NCBI GenBank assembly: GCA_019059635.1
Contig: JAGVRJ010000005.1
Coordinates: 1,116,001 to 1,180,000, forward strand
Reading direction: 5' to 3'
DNA length: 64,000 bases
Origin: Proales similis
Lineage: Eukaryota; Rotifera; Eurotatoria; Ploima; Proalidae
Part shown: positions 41,963 through 55,300 of the stretch, piece after piece
Position numbering within the stretch: position 1 is the first letter of the stretch
Layout: every line of letters starts with the position of its first letter
Notes under the pieces: model-generated
Told to the model about the DNA's origin: nothing
Seen by the model: only the letters and a program-made list of their open reading frames with translations
The model's database searches: none
Program-made: the position numbers and the translations under genes

Positions 41963-44426
41963 TCAGGCGAGCTTGGTCGACTCGCTCGGGCGTTTAGAGT
42001 AGTTTTGAATGATGTTCTTGAGCAAGTTCTTCGGTATGGGATTGTTTGCTTCAAGATGTGAGAGAATGGTTTCGAGCCAGCGATGAGTGCGCGTAAACGG
42101 CGGCCTGTTCTCGGGATCTAGCTCGCAGCAGGCGATCGCAATCTTGACAAACTGCTTGGGACAGTCGGCCTCGCAGTACTTTTTTCTAAACAGCTCCACA
42201 TTGAGGCCGAAATCGCTTGTGCGAGGCAAATAGTCCGGATCGGCTTGGACTCGGCCGATAATCTCGCAGCAGATTATACCGTAAGAGAATATGTCCACTC
42301 GCTCGTCGTATATTTGATGCTTAAGCATCTCTGGCGCCATTGAGAACGAATTGCCGACAACGGCGTAGCGATGCTTGCGCGCGTGTCGCTTCAACTTGCG
42401 CTTGGCGGCCACAATCAACGAGTTTGTACCGGGCGGCGGCGGCGAGTGCTGCGCTTGTACATCGCTGATGAGAGTCAAGTGATCATTCAGACTCCAGCAG
42501 CGAGACTTGATCACGCTCGTTTGTAATAGGTTCGGATTGTGGTTGTTTATGCGGCTCAGGCCGAAATCGGCGACCACAACTCGGCCATTGGGTCGAACGA
42601 GACAATTGTCAGATTTGAGATCACGATGAATTATACTGAGCGAGTGAAGGTATTCCATGGCGGCGGCAATGTCTTTGGCGTAGCCAACTCTGAGCTTCCA
42701 TGGAAGGGAGGTGGAGATGTTGTGAATTATGTCCTTGAGCGTGCCGCCACCGATGAACTCCAGGACAAGATTGAGATGTTTCTCCTTGGTGAACATGATT
42801 CCCATCAGCTTGATCACGTTCGGATGATTGAGATTTCGCAGCACGAGCGCCTCTTTTAGAAAAGAACGATGCGCGGCGTTCAGCTCGGCGTAGTTTATCG
42901 GCTCTTCTTCGCTCGATCTCTCGTCGCCCAGCTTCAGCTCCTTTAGCACCATTTCAACGCCGCTTCGGTTCATGGTTATTTTGCGGACATTGGCGAAAAA
43001 GCCTTCGCCAAGCTTTTGTTTGAATGTGAACTCGTGCGGACTGTAGATAAGTGGAATGTGCAATAAAGACTGACACGAGCGCACCCTTCTGATGTCAACC
43101 CGAGCAGTCAGCTGACTGGCCGATGTGCCAGGCGCTCTCATCGAGCCCCACGAGTGATCGTCACGAATCATGAATGACGGCTGACAAGGCTCGGGCTTTC
43201 CCAAAACGCCTCTTTCGTCCAGCTCGTCTTCGTCCTCGGCTCCTTCGTCCAGGCTGTCTACGTCCTCATCTTCTTCTTCTTCTTCATCTTCTTCTTCCAC
43301 ATTCTCTTGGTCAAAGGTTCGCTCTGAACGGCTGATCGGCGACGGCAGCTCAGATCGCCCGCAAGTGCACTGGGCCAGACTTGATGGCAACGGGTTCAAA
43401 GTGAGCCTGTAGGCCAAATTGAGTGGCTCGTTGTTGAACGGCTTCACTCCGCTTCCGTTGCTTCCATTCTCGCTTTGATAGCCAGACGAGCTCGCATATA
43501 TGTGATTGGTCATCCTTTTGACCATGCTCGTCAAGCGCTCGCTTTGATTAGAGCAATTCAGAGTCGAGTTGGTGAGCCGTTTCATTTCTTGCTTGTTCAT
43601 CTGCATTGAGTAGTTGAGAAATTCGAGCAGCGAGTCAATATTGAACGAGCAGGGCAACGATTTGGATCTGACGCGAGAACGCAGACGCATCTTGAACCGC
43701 ATCAGTTTGCAGTGAGGGGCGTGCGCGCTTCTCGACTCTCGTTTGCTCGCCTGCTCATCGGTAGGAGTCGGTTTTTCAATCAACGCCTTTCGACTAAAAT
43801 GAGAATCGGGTTTAGAAACGTCGTACGCAGTCGATACGTCGGCCCATGTGGCTCTAGCTTACTTTGGCGAAGGTGAAGTCGCTTTGGGTGTTGCATGCCG
43901 GTTCACAGGCCTGAGGTAAAACGAATTTGTCGAGCAAGACGACGAGCTGCTGACCGAAGAGGTCGGCGACGAAGGCGAAAAGTGAGACGAGCATGACGAG
44001 GCAGTCGATGAGAGAAACTCATACGGCCAGCGAGCACCAGGCGTGCTGGACGGCTCAAACTTTGACTTAAGTCTGCTCAGAGTGGTTGTGCGAGGAGTGA
44101 CCGCTTGGCGGCCGCGCGCTGTCTTCAATTTCACTGAACATTCGCCGCATAAAAGTCGGCCCGATCCTTCAAAGTTGCTACACGCCTTGTGATCGGTCAG
44201 ATGCGCCGCACATTGTTGACATTTAAAGCACTCGCGGTGATAACGGTATTCTTGCTGCCCACTCTGCTTGATTATCTGAGAAAGACACAGCAAATTACGC
44301 ACGCAAACTAACTCAAAGTGATCCGAAGCTTACCATCAGTTGGTTGTTTATGGGCAATATGAGACGAGAGCAGTGGGCGCACACATTCGGGCGCACTTCT
44401 GCATTCTTAGGCTGGTCGAGATTCAT
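41963..44426 (-). CDS. LIM-domain protein kinase of the LIMK/TESK family
   Basis: LIM kinases phosphorylate cofilin to control actin turnover. Exons 44334-44426, 43863-44275 and 41963-43793 join to about 778 aa. One LIM domain is split across the first two exons (CAHC...HREC, CQQC...CGEC). A Ser-rich linker, an acidic run (EEEDEEEEEDEDVDSLDE) and the kinase domain (about 425-750) follow. Kinase marks are GEGFFANV, MVLKE (catalytic Lys), HRDLKSDN, DFG, MAPEM, and the family-specific ADPDYLPRTSDFGLN and WLETILSHL. The family's usual second LIM and PDZ domain are not seen. The activation loop has an insertion of about 40 residues and reads RYAVVGN where LIMK1 has RYTVVGN, like TESKs. Subfamily assignment is therefore open. 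Confidence 0.87.
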
Positions 44427-46137
44427 CTTCACTGGACGCCATTCCAATAATTATCAATTCCCATCTCAGAGATGTCTAAAACAAAAGTGCAATGTTGAGC
44501 TCGTTTAGCTGTCGAGTGCAGAACGGCTGTTGCCGACAAAAAGAGAACTCGGCCACCAAGGATTAGTGAGCGATCCCAGTGACCTATGTGCGAGCCGGAC
44601 GAGTACTATGGCCGGCGAATAATTAAAAAGGGAAAGTGAAATCTTCTCGTCCATATGAGTGAGCAGCCAATCATTCCAAACTGGGCAAAATAAACCAATC
44701 GTGCTTGAAGCACAACGCAGCGCTACAACTTTGTCCGATGAATTGTACGATCAGAATAAGAGCGATGAGCGTCTAGAACTAATTGAAAAGAAGCCATTCA
44801 ACGGCTGCGTGTGAACATTAATCAACAATGTGAATTGAATCCGGCATCTGAGGCGTTCGTTGCACAAGCCGGCATAATTGGCCATACCGTGCGAGATTTA
44901 ATTCTGCTATTTGAAATTATTTCGCAACCGTTTCTTGCCGAAACAAGACCCAGAGCGATTAGCAGAAATGAATTAGCGGGAATAATCGCGTGTAAGAAAC
45001 CGTTTTGCCTCTTTTTTTTGGCTCACAAAAGAAGCATCTAAATTTAGCGACGGCAGGCGTTCTAATGCTTATGGATGTTTTATAACTGACGCTTTCCAGG
45101 AAAAACGCCTGTTGACTGTTTGTAAAGATAATTAAATTTTTAAGCGTTTGAGAGATTGAAAATTTTCATCACTCGCTCGTATTTATGCGTTTAAACTCTC
45201 TGACTCATTTGAGAGAATCAAGATAGAGAATAAAAACGAACAACAAGATAAAATGCAATAATTAGGCGCCGAGCATTCACTCCGCTCAAAGTTTAATGAC
45301 GCCCACAAAAAGTGTCGGCCGAGGCGGTCTTTAGTCTAAAACTCGCAGCCTCTCTGGTTCTCACTTTCTTCAATGGCGATCTGTCTCTGCCTTTTCTACG
45401 AGCTCGGCTTTCTTCGCCTTTTTCGCTCTCTTCTCACATAAATATTTAACGAATTGAGGCGAAATATCTCACAAGAGGCTGATTGCATTGAACGCGATTA
45501 GTATATCACCGATTGAGATCACCGAGCCAAAGTAAACTGCATGACGGCCGAAATGAAAAGTAAACATGGCGATGCATGAAAAGAGAGAGGAGAGAGAGAG
45601 AGAGAGAAAAATTTGAGACCTGACCAGTTTAGCACCGACCATCGAGTGTGTGTGTGCGTGCAGTCGACAAGCGCCTCTAATTCAATAATACGTCGCAACA
45701 AAGTGAAAAAAAAAATAAAATTCCCAGCGTCGCCGAGCAAGCCGATTATATTGCCACGAGTGAAATCTATTTGATATTGGCTTAGAGGCAGCCGCTCAAT
45801 ATTAAAAAGACGCTCTTTAGACGCTCGCTCTCCCTCTCTTGCTAGTCATCGTAAACCATTCAAATATTTTTTCGTTGGGTGGACAAGCAGGGCCCAACTC
45901 GCTGGGGAGAGTATGCGGAAGCAGCTTCTCCTAATACTCGCCCGTACTCTACTCAGAGAGTCTATTGCTCGTTGTCATTAATCGCCGTCATCGTCGCCAC
46001 TGTTTGGGCCCAAAACAAGCAAATAGACCGACGACTACGCATTATTTATGATAAGCTCACTCCTTAGCCAAATATTCAGCGGGCCAGTCGGCGAGCGAAA
46101 GTCAACTTGTAGCCTTAGCAGATTGCTCGAGACTTAA

Positions 46138-46156
46138 CATCATCATCATCATCATC
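46138..46156 (+). repeat. (CAT)6 trinucleotide repeat
   Basis: This is a short perfect CAT run in non-coding sequence. Confidence 0.8.
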
Positions 46157-47153
46157 AATGATAATAAATATTTAGAAATGAGAGCGAAAACTAATCCGCT
46201 GTTGCCCGATGGCTAAGCCGTCATGAGAGTTTTATCTAATAAACGCATATGCGGTAGACGCTCGACTCGTGGGCGCCAGCCGCTCTGACCTGTTTTCCTT
46301 TGTCGACCAAATTTCGCACGTACGTGATCTTTTCCTTGGCGTAAAACATTTGCGCTTAAGCTTTGCCTGCTTGGCCTGTTCGTTCTTTCATTCGTCAACC
46401 GGCGGGATGTGTGGCGTCGGCTGCCGCATGTTTGAGAGTTGATAAATAAAATGTGTTGCGTGTGTGGTTTCAGTAGATTTGAAACATTGTGCGCACAAAT
46501 CGTGCCTTCAAACAGTTTGAACGCATTCTTAAATAAAGGGAAGAGAGTAGCAAGCGAAATAGGTAGACAAGAATGGAAATTAGAAAATCGGCGTGCTGGT
46601 TGGCTGATTGACAGACAGGCAAGCGGAGACAAGCAGGCGGCTCAAGAAATAAACGATTGAAACAAAACGAAAATGAAACTCGCTTTATGCGTTTAAATTC
46701 CTGCCTAGAACCTTATGCTTGGCAGACTTTGGTGACATCTGCTGCTGAATCTTGCTGTTTCAACTGATTGGTGCAATTTAATTGAAATTCAAATTCTATC
46801 TCGCTTCTCTTCCCTTCGTCCATTTCTACTCGCATTGCCGATTTATTTTCACGGCTCTTCCCCTTTATTTCACTGTATTTCACCGCTTCCCCCTGTGAAT
46901 TGAAACCTATTTTCTGCATTTGAAAACTTGCGTCATCAAAACACATAATAGACGACAACAATTGCCTACTGAAGCTGCAGCGGCATCGGTGATTGTCTTC
47001 TTCATATTTTTCCCTTCCTTTTTTGTGCCCGCCAAATCATTCATTTTGATTTTTCAAAGACAAAGCAATGCAACGATCTAGCACCATCTTCATTCGAATT
47101 TAACCCATTTTAAGACCAACCTACCAAAATTGAAACTCGCGACGAGTAGCAAA

Positions 47154-47172
47154 AGAGAGAGAGAGAGAGAGA
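47154..47172 (+). repeat. (GA)n microsatellite upstream of LC3
   Basis: This is an uninterrupted AG run about 240 bp before the LC3 start. GA tracts can bind GAGA-type factors, but no such role is shown here. Confidence 0.75.
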
Positions 47173-47410
47173 AGAGAGGGCGGCCTGCATCAAATCAAAT
47201 AAAATAATAAAGAGCAAAAAACATAATAATAAACATTGTCACTGCAATCGCCTCAACACACACACACACTCACTTGTTCGCTCAAATACAGACACACACA
47301 CACTCCGCATATATAAACTTATTATTTAATAATAATTGCAAGGCAAATTGCGCAATTGAAGCTCGGCTCATTCGATTGTCATTTTCTGGGTATCTGATAG
47401 AAAGAAGAGA

Positions 47411-47926
47411 ATGCCTGAGAACGGTATTGACACTCGTCCATTCAGAGAGCGCAAGTCGCTTGGTAAGCAAATGAGCTTTAATCTGAAATGCGACGCACAA
47501 GCTTATTTAAATTCAAAGCCGATCGAATCGAAGAAGTGAAAGGAATCAGAAGCAAATTTCCAAACAAAGTGCCCGTGATTGTTGAACGCTTTGCCAAAGA
47601 GCGCTATTTGCCCGCCTTGGACAAGAGCAAATTTCTGGTGCCACAAGAGCTCACCATGTCCCAGTTTGTCACAATTATCCGCAATCGGATGGCGCTCAGT
47701 CAGAACCAAGCCTTCTATCTCTTGATCGAAGACAAAGGCATTGCCAGCATGTCCATGACTCTGGCCGAAATCTACGAAAAGAAAAAGAGCCAGGACGGTT
47801 TCCTGTACATGTCCTACGCAAGTCAAGGTAAAACCTTTTCAAGCTCGCATTCGCAGCTCAAGCAGTGCTTCATTAAGCGTTTTCAAAATGCCAGAAATGT
47901 TCGGCACAGTTGACTCAGTTGCGTGA
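47411..47926 (+). CDS. MAP1LC3: ATG8-family autophagy protein, LC3 type
   Basis: This ubiquitin-like protein is conjugated to phosphatidylethanolamine on autophagosomes and recruits cargo receptors. Exons 47411-47462, 47519-47827 and 47895-47926 join in frame to 130 aa. The N-terminus (DTRPFRERKSLADRIEEV) is LC3-like rather than GABARAP-like. Core motifs are KVPVIVERF, LDKSKFLVP, and DGFLYMSYASQEMFG. The conserved C-terminal Gly is followed by TVDSVA, which ATG4 would remove. A poly(A) signal, AATAAA, is at 48050-48055. No defect is seen. Confidence 0.95.
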
Positions 47927-49337
47927 GCCCTCTCGCCAACGGCTTTCGATGATTGATGATTTTAAATGCCAATTCCTCTTTATTCCTAACCTCATTTTCG
48001 CATTTCTACTTTATGTTTATACGCTCATTCTAAACAAAAACTCTTGGAGAATAAAGCAAAATACCAGCCAAACTAAAGGCGTAGAAAAGAAAAAAGATGC
48101 AACAGCTAAATGCCCATTAGCGTCGCTCAGTGGCCATCGCCGCTTGTTATTCTTCACTCTGTTGCGTCCGATTAAATGAAGCCAATCAAGCACAAAGAAT
48201 CAACACGAATGGATCGCCATTGTGACCATTGGCATCTTGTTTTCATAAGCCGCTTTTAAACTCTTTTCCTTGGTCCGACTCTTGTTTACCAGAGTTTAAA
48301 AGCATGTTTGCACCCAGCCTTCGTTGTCCAATTAGGTATATTTAATTTCAATTTAAACCAAGAGCCGACCAAACGTGTGCTACTTCACTCTGCAATTTGA
48401 AATATAGCAACACCATCCGCGGCCGCCGCCTCAGTGTTGGTTGCAAATACAATTAACAACTCGTAATGGAAATAGCCTTTCTTTCATTGTGTGTGTATAC
48501 GTGCGTGTGTATACGGTTTCGATGCCCGGGTGTTGGCAACCTTTTTTTTACTTTTCATGTGTTTGTGTTCGCCTGCTGCACTCAAATCGACTTATTGCGG
48601 GTTCCTTCCATCTGGTCTGAATGAATCAACGAGCTCGGTCTTTTCTTTTCGTTTTTCTTCTCCTTACGGTGCTTGCTGCAACTGCTCGCGCTTATTTCGA
48701 CCTTATCTTGGCTCCCGTAAACACTCGCTAATTTCTATTTCGGACTTGACTAGAGCCGGCGCTTTGTTTCGATTTTGACTCCGAAATAACATGAAATAAT
48801 ATGAAAACACATCAACGCCTGACGATAGAAAAAAAAAACAACACAAACTTAATTGAACTTTTTTCTTCTTCAAAAGCAATTTGCTCTGCTTTCTTTCATA
48901 ATGATCTGATCGGCTAGAAGGTAAAATAGAAAAAATAAAATGAAAAGGTTAGTTTGACACAACAAGGCAAACGAGAAGAGAAAGAAGGCGTCCGACTGAG
49001 CTCGGAATCAAGTGCGCAATGCGAGTGTAAACAAAACACTAGATTGCATTTAGAAACGGACGCGTGCGCTCAATAAATACCGTTGACTTAAAATTTCTAT
49101 TTATTTAAAAAATAGACCAAGAGCGTATGTGCGAGGCGTCAGTGCTTATCGCATAGGCGCTTGGACTTTACGATTAACTTAATGAATCAATCTATTTATT
49201 TATTTGCTTAGTTGCTCATTAACTAACTAAATTTGAAAGATTTCGTGTTCAAACGGCTTGTGTCCAGAAATTAATTAATTTCGCCTGAGCATAGGCACAC
49301 GCACGAGCGTGAAATTGAGGCCACCGGCTCATTCAAA
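47927..49337. other. LC3 3' UTR and upstream region of the TPR gene
   Basis: After the LC3 poly(A) signal about 1.3 kb remains without a supported gene. It is AT-rich with several TTATTTATTT-like stretches near 49190-49203. Nothing else is recognisable. Confidence 0.4.
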
Positions 49338-52300
49338 ATGATACCTTCATGGGTATCCCCGCTGCCCCAGTCATCGTCTCTGTCGTCGTCCGCCTCGTCG
49401 CACTCGCCACAGTCTGCCTCCACCAACTCTTCTTGTTCAATCGAGCAGTCAGCCACTGTTTCAAATAAAACAGCCACGCTCGACCACATGAGCCTATCTC
49501 AGCTAGTCGTGCGCGATCATACATCGCCGGCGGCCAGAATCACTGATCAGACGTCTAATCAGCTTCGACTCAAATTTGAACAGGCGGTTCGATCGCATAC
49601 AAATTTAAACTCGAATCAGCATTTCACTCTTCAGCTATTCGATTTGATCAAATCATTCGACTTGAACGGTAACCATTCTCTCTCTCTCTCTCTTGCGTTT
49701 AAATAGAATTCAAGCTAACAAACACTCATTCGTCAAAGGCGAGCAATTCACTGTGATATTTGAGGAAATGCGTCAAACGCATACAATCGGCAACACGTTC
49801 CTGGTGCTGGCCAAACTCGGCCACGAGCTGTTCAAGTTGAATTTGTTGACAGCGAGCGAATATCTGCTCGAGCTGGCATTGAAAAAATTGGACACAAACT
49901 CATTACGGCTGAAGATGGCCACCGTGTCATCGCTGAGCGTTTGCTATTGGAGACTTGGCAAATACGCCGAGTCGATCAACTGCATGTGTCTTGAGTTGAA
50001 ATTAGTCGAGCACGTTCTAAGTGATGACCCTGACCAATTGAATGCCAGTCTGCACCGCTTGTATGGCAATCTGGCCAGCGCGTACGAAAAGCAAAACAGA
50101 CTTGAACAGAGTCTGAGCTATTTTGAAAAGCAACTCCAGATCGCTCTCAAACTCAACGACACTTGCAAAGTTATTTCTTCCTACAACTCAATAGGCCTAA
50201 TTCAAAACCGTAGCGGTCAGCACGCGATCGCTTGTGAAGAGTTTGAGAAAGGCCTTCGAATTCTCAACCGATTAGATCAATCGATCGATCCACTCGAACT
50301 AAAGAGGCTTCAGCTGAAACAGTTTCAACTTTTGGCCGAGTCGAACATGAAACTGACCGACTGGACTCGCGCTCAATTCTACCTGCGAGAGCAAGCACGC
50401 ACCATTGACGAGTTGGCCGAGCCGAACAATCTTTTTGTACAGAAGTGTGCCTGTTGGCTCAACTTGGCCTCGGTACACTGCAATCAGAAAAACACCGGCA
50501 AAGCGATTGAATGGTACCAGCAAGCGCTCGAGTTGCTTAAAAGCTTTTCGTTTGAGCGGGATGAGCAGAGCGTGTGCAAACGGATTCAGTTGATTGAGAT
50601 GGCGGGACGCGCCTACATTGGCCTGATAAACTGTTTCTTGTTTGTGCGCGACGATCTACGTGCGTCGCTTAACGCGCACAGTATGCTCGAGTTCGCTCTC
50701 CAAGAAGCCCAAGTTCATAAAAAGCAATGCACGAGCGGCGTTCAATCCAGTCAGAATGAGAGCCATGCGCGTTATTTGAAATTTCTCGAAATGTCCGCTT
50801 GCTCCAAACTGGCCGTTTGTTATACACGTCAGAATCGAGCCGACGAAGCGCTCAAACTGCACCAACGGGAAGCTGATCTCGCCGTCGAGCTCAACAACAC
50901 ATTGTACATTTGCCGCGCGTATTCACAAATCGCCCAAGTTCACTTTATGAAATGCGAGTATGAACAGTGTATATTTCTCTACAAGCAAGTGTTACAGAGA
51001 GTGGAGTCGAGTCTGGTCGAAGAGCACCGCGACGAGATCGAGACCGACCTAAGCGAATATGTGGAGCAAGTGTGCCTGTTGAATAAGAAGCAGAGTTATT
51101 TGAGAGGAGACACAAGCAAAGACGAGCGACTGGTCCAAATGATCTACTTCACGTTGTCAAACTTGGGCCTTTGTATGCAAATGCTGGGCAGGTTCGAAGA
51201 CGCGAGGCTAATGTTTGTGGAACAGTGCGAAATATCGCGAATGTTCCAGAGCAAGAAATTCGAAGCCAATGCGCTCTTAAATTTGGTGAACTTGCATTTC
51301 GCTCAGCGTAAGAGTGAGCCGAGCAAGAAGCATCGCGACGCAGAGCTTCAGGATCTACTGACTCGACTGGGCCAGCTTTATGAGCAGCTGGACGATCTAA
51401 GTGGACAACTGTTCGTGGCTCAATGCTTCGCTTGCATTCAGTTCGGCTGCTCGCAGTTCGAGCAAGCCATTCATTCATACAACAAATGTGTGCGACTCTC
51501 TAAATCGCTCGGTCAAGTGGAAGCGTTAAAGTCAAGCCTTCGTGGCCTGAGTGCAGCTCACAAGTCTCTCCGGCAACTTGACGAGGCTTACTCGTACCAG
51601 AAACAGTACAACGATCTGATTGACTGTCGATGCCTACTCGAACGCTTTGCTAGTCTCGGTCAGTTGGCCGACATCTCATTTCAAATGGACAACTCGGCCA
51701 AGAACTGCGAGGCTTGTATTCAACTTCAAGTCGAAAGGCTCAAGCTGGTCAAGGAGTCGTGCGAAATTGAAGACAAGCCGCAGAGTGTTGAAAAGTGCGA
51801 GCTGATTGTCGAATGTTTGAACTCGATCAGCAAATGCTACGAGCATATGCAAAACTACGCCGAAGTTCTTAAATTCAAAGCGATGCAAATTGAGCTGTTC
51901 GACGAACTGTTGGCCAACAGCGGCTGCATTCAAGCCGAACGACGCAAACATCAGGTCTGGCTTGACATTGGCAATTTGTATCTGTTCAAGCTGGAAAAGC
52001 CGAGCGAAGCTGAGAAATACTTTCAACTTGTCAGGGAGTCATGCGGTAGACAAGAAGACGTCGATTTGCTCATTAGAGCACTGGCCATTGGCAATTTGGG
52101 TTTGTGCAAGCAGCGTTCGGGAGAGCTCGATGACGCGTTCGCTTTGTTTGAAGAGCAACTGCTCACGTTGAATGCGAAGCTGGAGCAAATCGACGAAAAG
52201 AAAATCTTGGCCGAGTTCATGTGTGAGGCCAACTTGGAAAGCGAGTGGCCGACCAACATGGCCGAAGCGCTCAAAGAGATTGTGTCTGTTCGAATTGACA

Positions 52301-55300
52301 TCGGACGAACCTACGCCAAGCTTGGCAAGTGCAATGAGATTATGAGCCAAGAGAAAAAAGCGAAAATCTCGCACTCGCTCGACTTTTACGCTGAATATTC
52401 AAAAGAGTGCGCTTATTTGTTCGACACATTTGTACAGTCCTATTTGAGCCGGCCAGCATTGCCAAACTTGAATCGATTCTTGACCGATTTGTGCGAGCAA
52501 ATCTGCGTCGATTATGACGCTAGTCTGGCAAAACTGGCCAGCTTTCACTTTAGCCACCGACTTGACTCGACTGGATCTCTGCTCAAGTCAATTGAGCTTA
52601 ATGAGAAGCGGCTTCAGCTATTTGCCGCCTGCTTCACTTTCATGAGCAACAGACCGTTCTGGCTGAACACTTACGCGCAAATAAACTTCATGCTGGCCAA
52701 CTTTTACGCTCAACAGGAGCCAGCCAAGAGCATCTCCTACTGCTACAGTGTCATAGATCTGTTCAGGGAACAAGAGCAACAGGGAGAGGAAGGCCGAGCG
52801 GAGCCGGACAAGTTGCTGTTGGTCGAGAGTCTGCATTTGCTCGCTGATTTGCTGGATTCGTCGAGCCATCATCAGGCCGAGTTGGTTTCTCATTTAAAAC
52901 GTGCCAATCAAATTGTGTGGCAAAATTTGAAGGCAGACCTGATGCGGTCTGTGAGGCTCAAGTTTGACTCGACATGTCGTCTGGCAAGTGTTTATCAAAG
53001 CTCAAAACACACAGTCAAAGAGTGTCTTGAAGTGTTGCTCGATTCGATTAGTCGCCTGCAACAAGAATTTGAGCAGCTCAACTCTTGCGAATCGCCCGAC
53101 GGTCAAACGTGTCTACTGTATGTTGAATGTTTATTTCTGTTGCATCGAAGAATCGCTCTGATTCACATGGACCGAGCTGGCGACAACGAACAAGCAGCCA
53201 ACTTGGAGCTCACACAAAAAGCGCTCTATTTGGCGCTCAAGCATCTGAACGAGGCCAGCGCTTGTGTTGGATATCAGCGAAAATTGAAAAATCATGAAGT
53301 CATCGAGCTGAGACAAGCCAGTCTGCAGTATTTGCTTGGCAAGTGCCACTATCAATTGAGGCATGCTGAAATTGAGCTCGAGCTGTTTGCCAACTCGCTC
53401 GATCTCTACGAAAGTTTGATGTTTGACAAGGCGGTGAGCAGACAAACCGAGCTGGCCGAGCGCATCTTAGCCCTTGACTCGACCGACGGCTTCGGTGGTC
53501 GATCAGCGACCGAGGATAGAGAATGCCGAGTGAATTACATGAGCCGAATAGATGAGCTGTATCAGTTCATTGAGAACTGCTTGATCCGCAGCAGCAAGAA
53601 CAGAGAAGCACTTCTGGTCTGTGAACGGCACCGATCACGGCTTTGTCCCCACTTGGCCAATTTGAGCGAAATAAGCAGCTACGCGCAAATCGATGAGATC
53701 CTGGCCCAGAAGAACGTCGACCACGTTCTGTTCTATCACAAATTAGACGTCAGCTCTACGCTCAACTGCTGGTATTTGTCAGCCGCGCAAGGGATCGGCA
53801 AGTTTCACCAGATCTCGTTCAAATCGTTCGACAGCCTGTTTCTGTCCAAACTGGGCGGCGCCAAGGCCGAGTGCAGTAATTTTGTCGACGAGCTCTGCAA
53901 GTGCGATGAGTACGACCGGGCAATTCTACTCCGCCACGTTTACAACATTCTGATCAGGCCGTTCGCGTCCTGTTTGAGTACGGACTCAAGTCAGAGCTCG
54001 CTGTTCATTGTCTATGACACGAGCATGCTCAAAATTCCGTTTCATTTGCTTCAAGTGACCGACGAGAGCAGTGTCGACTGTAACAAATGTCTTGGCGAAC
54101 TCTTCGAGTTGAACTGTGTCAACTCGCTCAAGCTGATTGTCAAGAACAGAGGATACGCCCGCAAGTACGCAAGCAACCGAATCTCGTCGCCATTTCAATC
54201 GCCCATGCAGCTCATTTCAAATGAGTCAGACCTTAATCGGCTTATCGGCGCTTGTCAGGGAAAGCGCAGCAACCAACTCGATCTGCTTTTCTTTCTGGTC
54301 AGCAGGCAACTAAAAGGTGAGTCCAACGCTTCTTGAGCGAGCAATTCTTGACCTGGCTTCACTCAGATAACGAAACTCTCAACACAATGCTCAATCGGCT
54401 TGTTGCACAGCAAATTAGCAAATCGGTGCTGCTCGCGTTTGTTCAGCCTTCGTTCGAGTTGAATCGAACCGAGCTAAATATGCTCAGGGAAGAAGAGGAA
54501 GGAAAACATTTCCTGAAAAAAATTTACTCAAAAATCAGCAACCGAGCTTGCCTCAAGGTAAAGCTCCATTCACGGTTGTTTCCTCTCTGAAATCGAATCT
54601 AACATTGGTTGACGTGGTCCAGCCAAGTCTAATTTACTCAACACTGGCCAACGGTTCGGATGATGTGCATAAGACTCTCTCGAGCTATTTGCTGTTTGGC
54701 AATCTGAGTCTGCACACGGCCGAGTCAAGCACAGGCAACACGAGTCTGAACGAGACCAAGACCAGCGACCAGAGCACCCTGTTAAACTCGAGCAGCTTAA
54801 AGAGCAATGCGAGCACAATTCAAAAGCAAAAGCAATTTCATTTTGGCTTTAGAGAGCCCGTCAAGCATTACCTTAATCTTGTGGCAATCAGTTCGCAAGC
54901 AAGCGCTATCCTGTCTTCGGTCATTTCAATTGTAAGCATAGAAAAGGCCTTTACTTCTTCACAGACTCAATGCTTCTCTCCTTTTTAGCTGTTCGATTTC
55001 ATATTCGGCTATTTGAACTGCACCTCGATGAGAGGCAGCGATCTCTACGCAAAGTACTTGACCACCAAGTTGAATCGGGCCGAATTCGAAGCCATTGAAA
55101 GGCTATTGCAAAGTCTGGGCTTTGAAATCTCATTCAACGACCCGATTAAGACGCCGCCCGCCGAGCAGGTCGAGCGTCTTAAGCTTGTATGGCGCTGTCT
55201 CATTCTCATCCAAGGTAAGCTCATCAAATCGCTTAGTTGCCATTTCAAACTAAATTGTCTGCCACCGCCGCCGCAGGCATTTCAAACGAAAGTCTCCGGG

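Larger units (their letters stand above)
44427..47410. other. Gene-poor region between the LIM kinase and LC3
   Basis: About 3 kb, the longest gap in the window, separates two divergent genes. It contains a (GA)n run at about 45591-45607, a (CAT)n run at about 46138-46156, another GA run at 47154-47172 and short CA runs near 47258-47270. Open frames are short and of simple composition. Regulatory sequence, 5' UTR exons or a non-coding RNA could be present. None can be shown. Confidence 0.4.

Noticed and set aside
46213..46632. 139-codon minus-strand frame in the gene-poor region
   Set aside because: It has no domain, mixed composition and no splice or codon-usage support.
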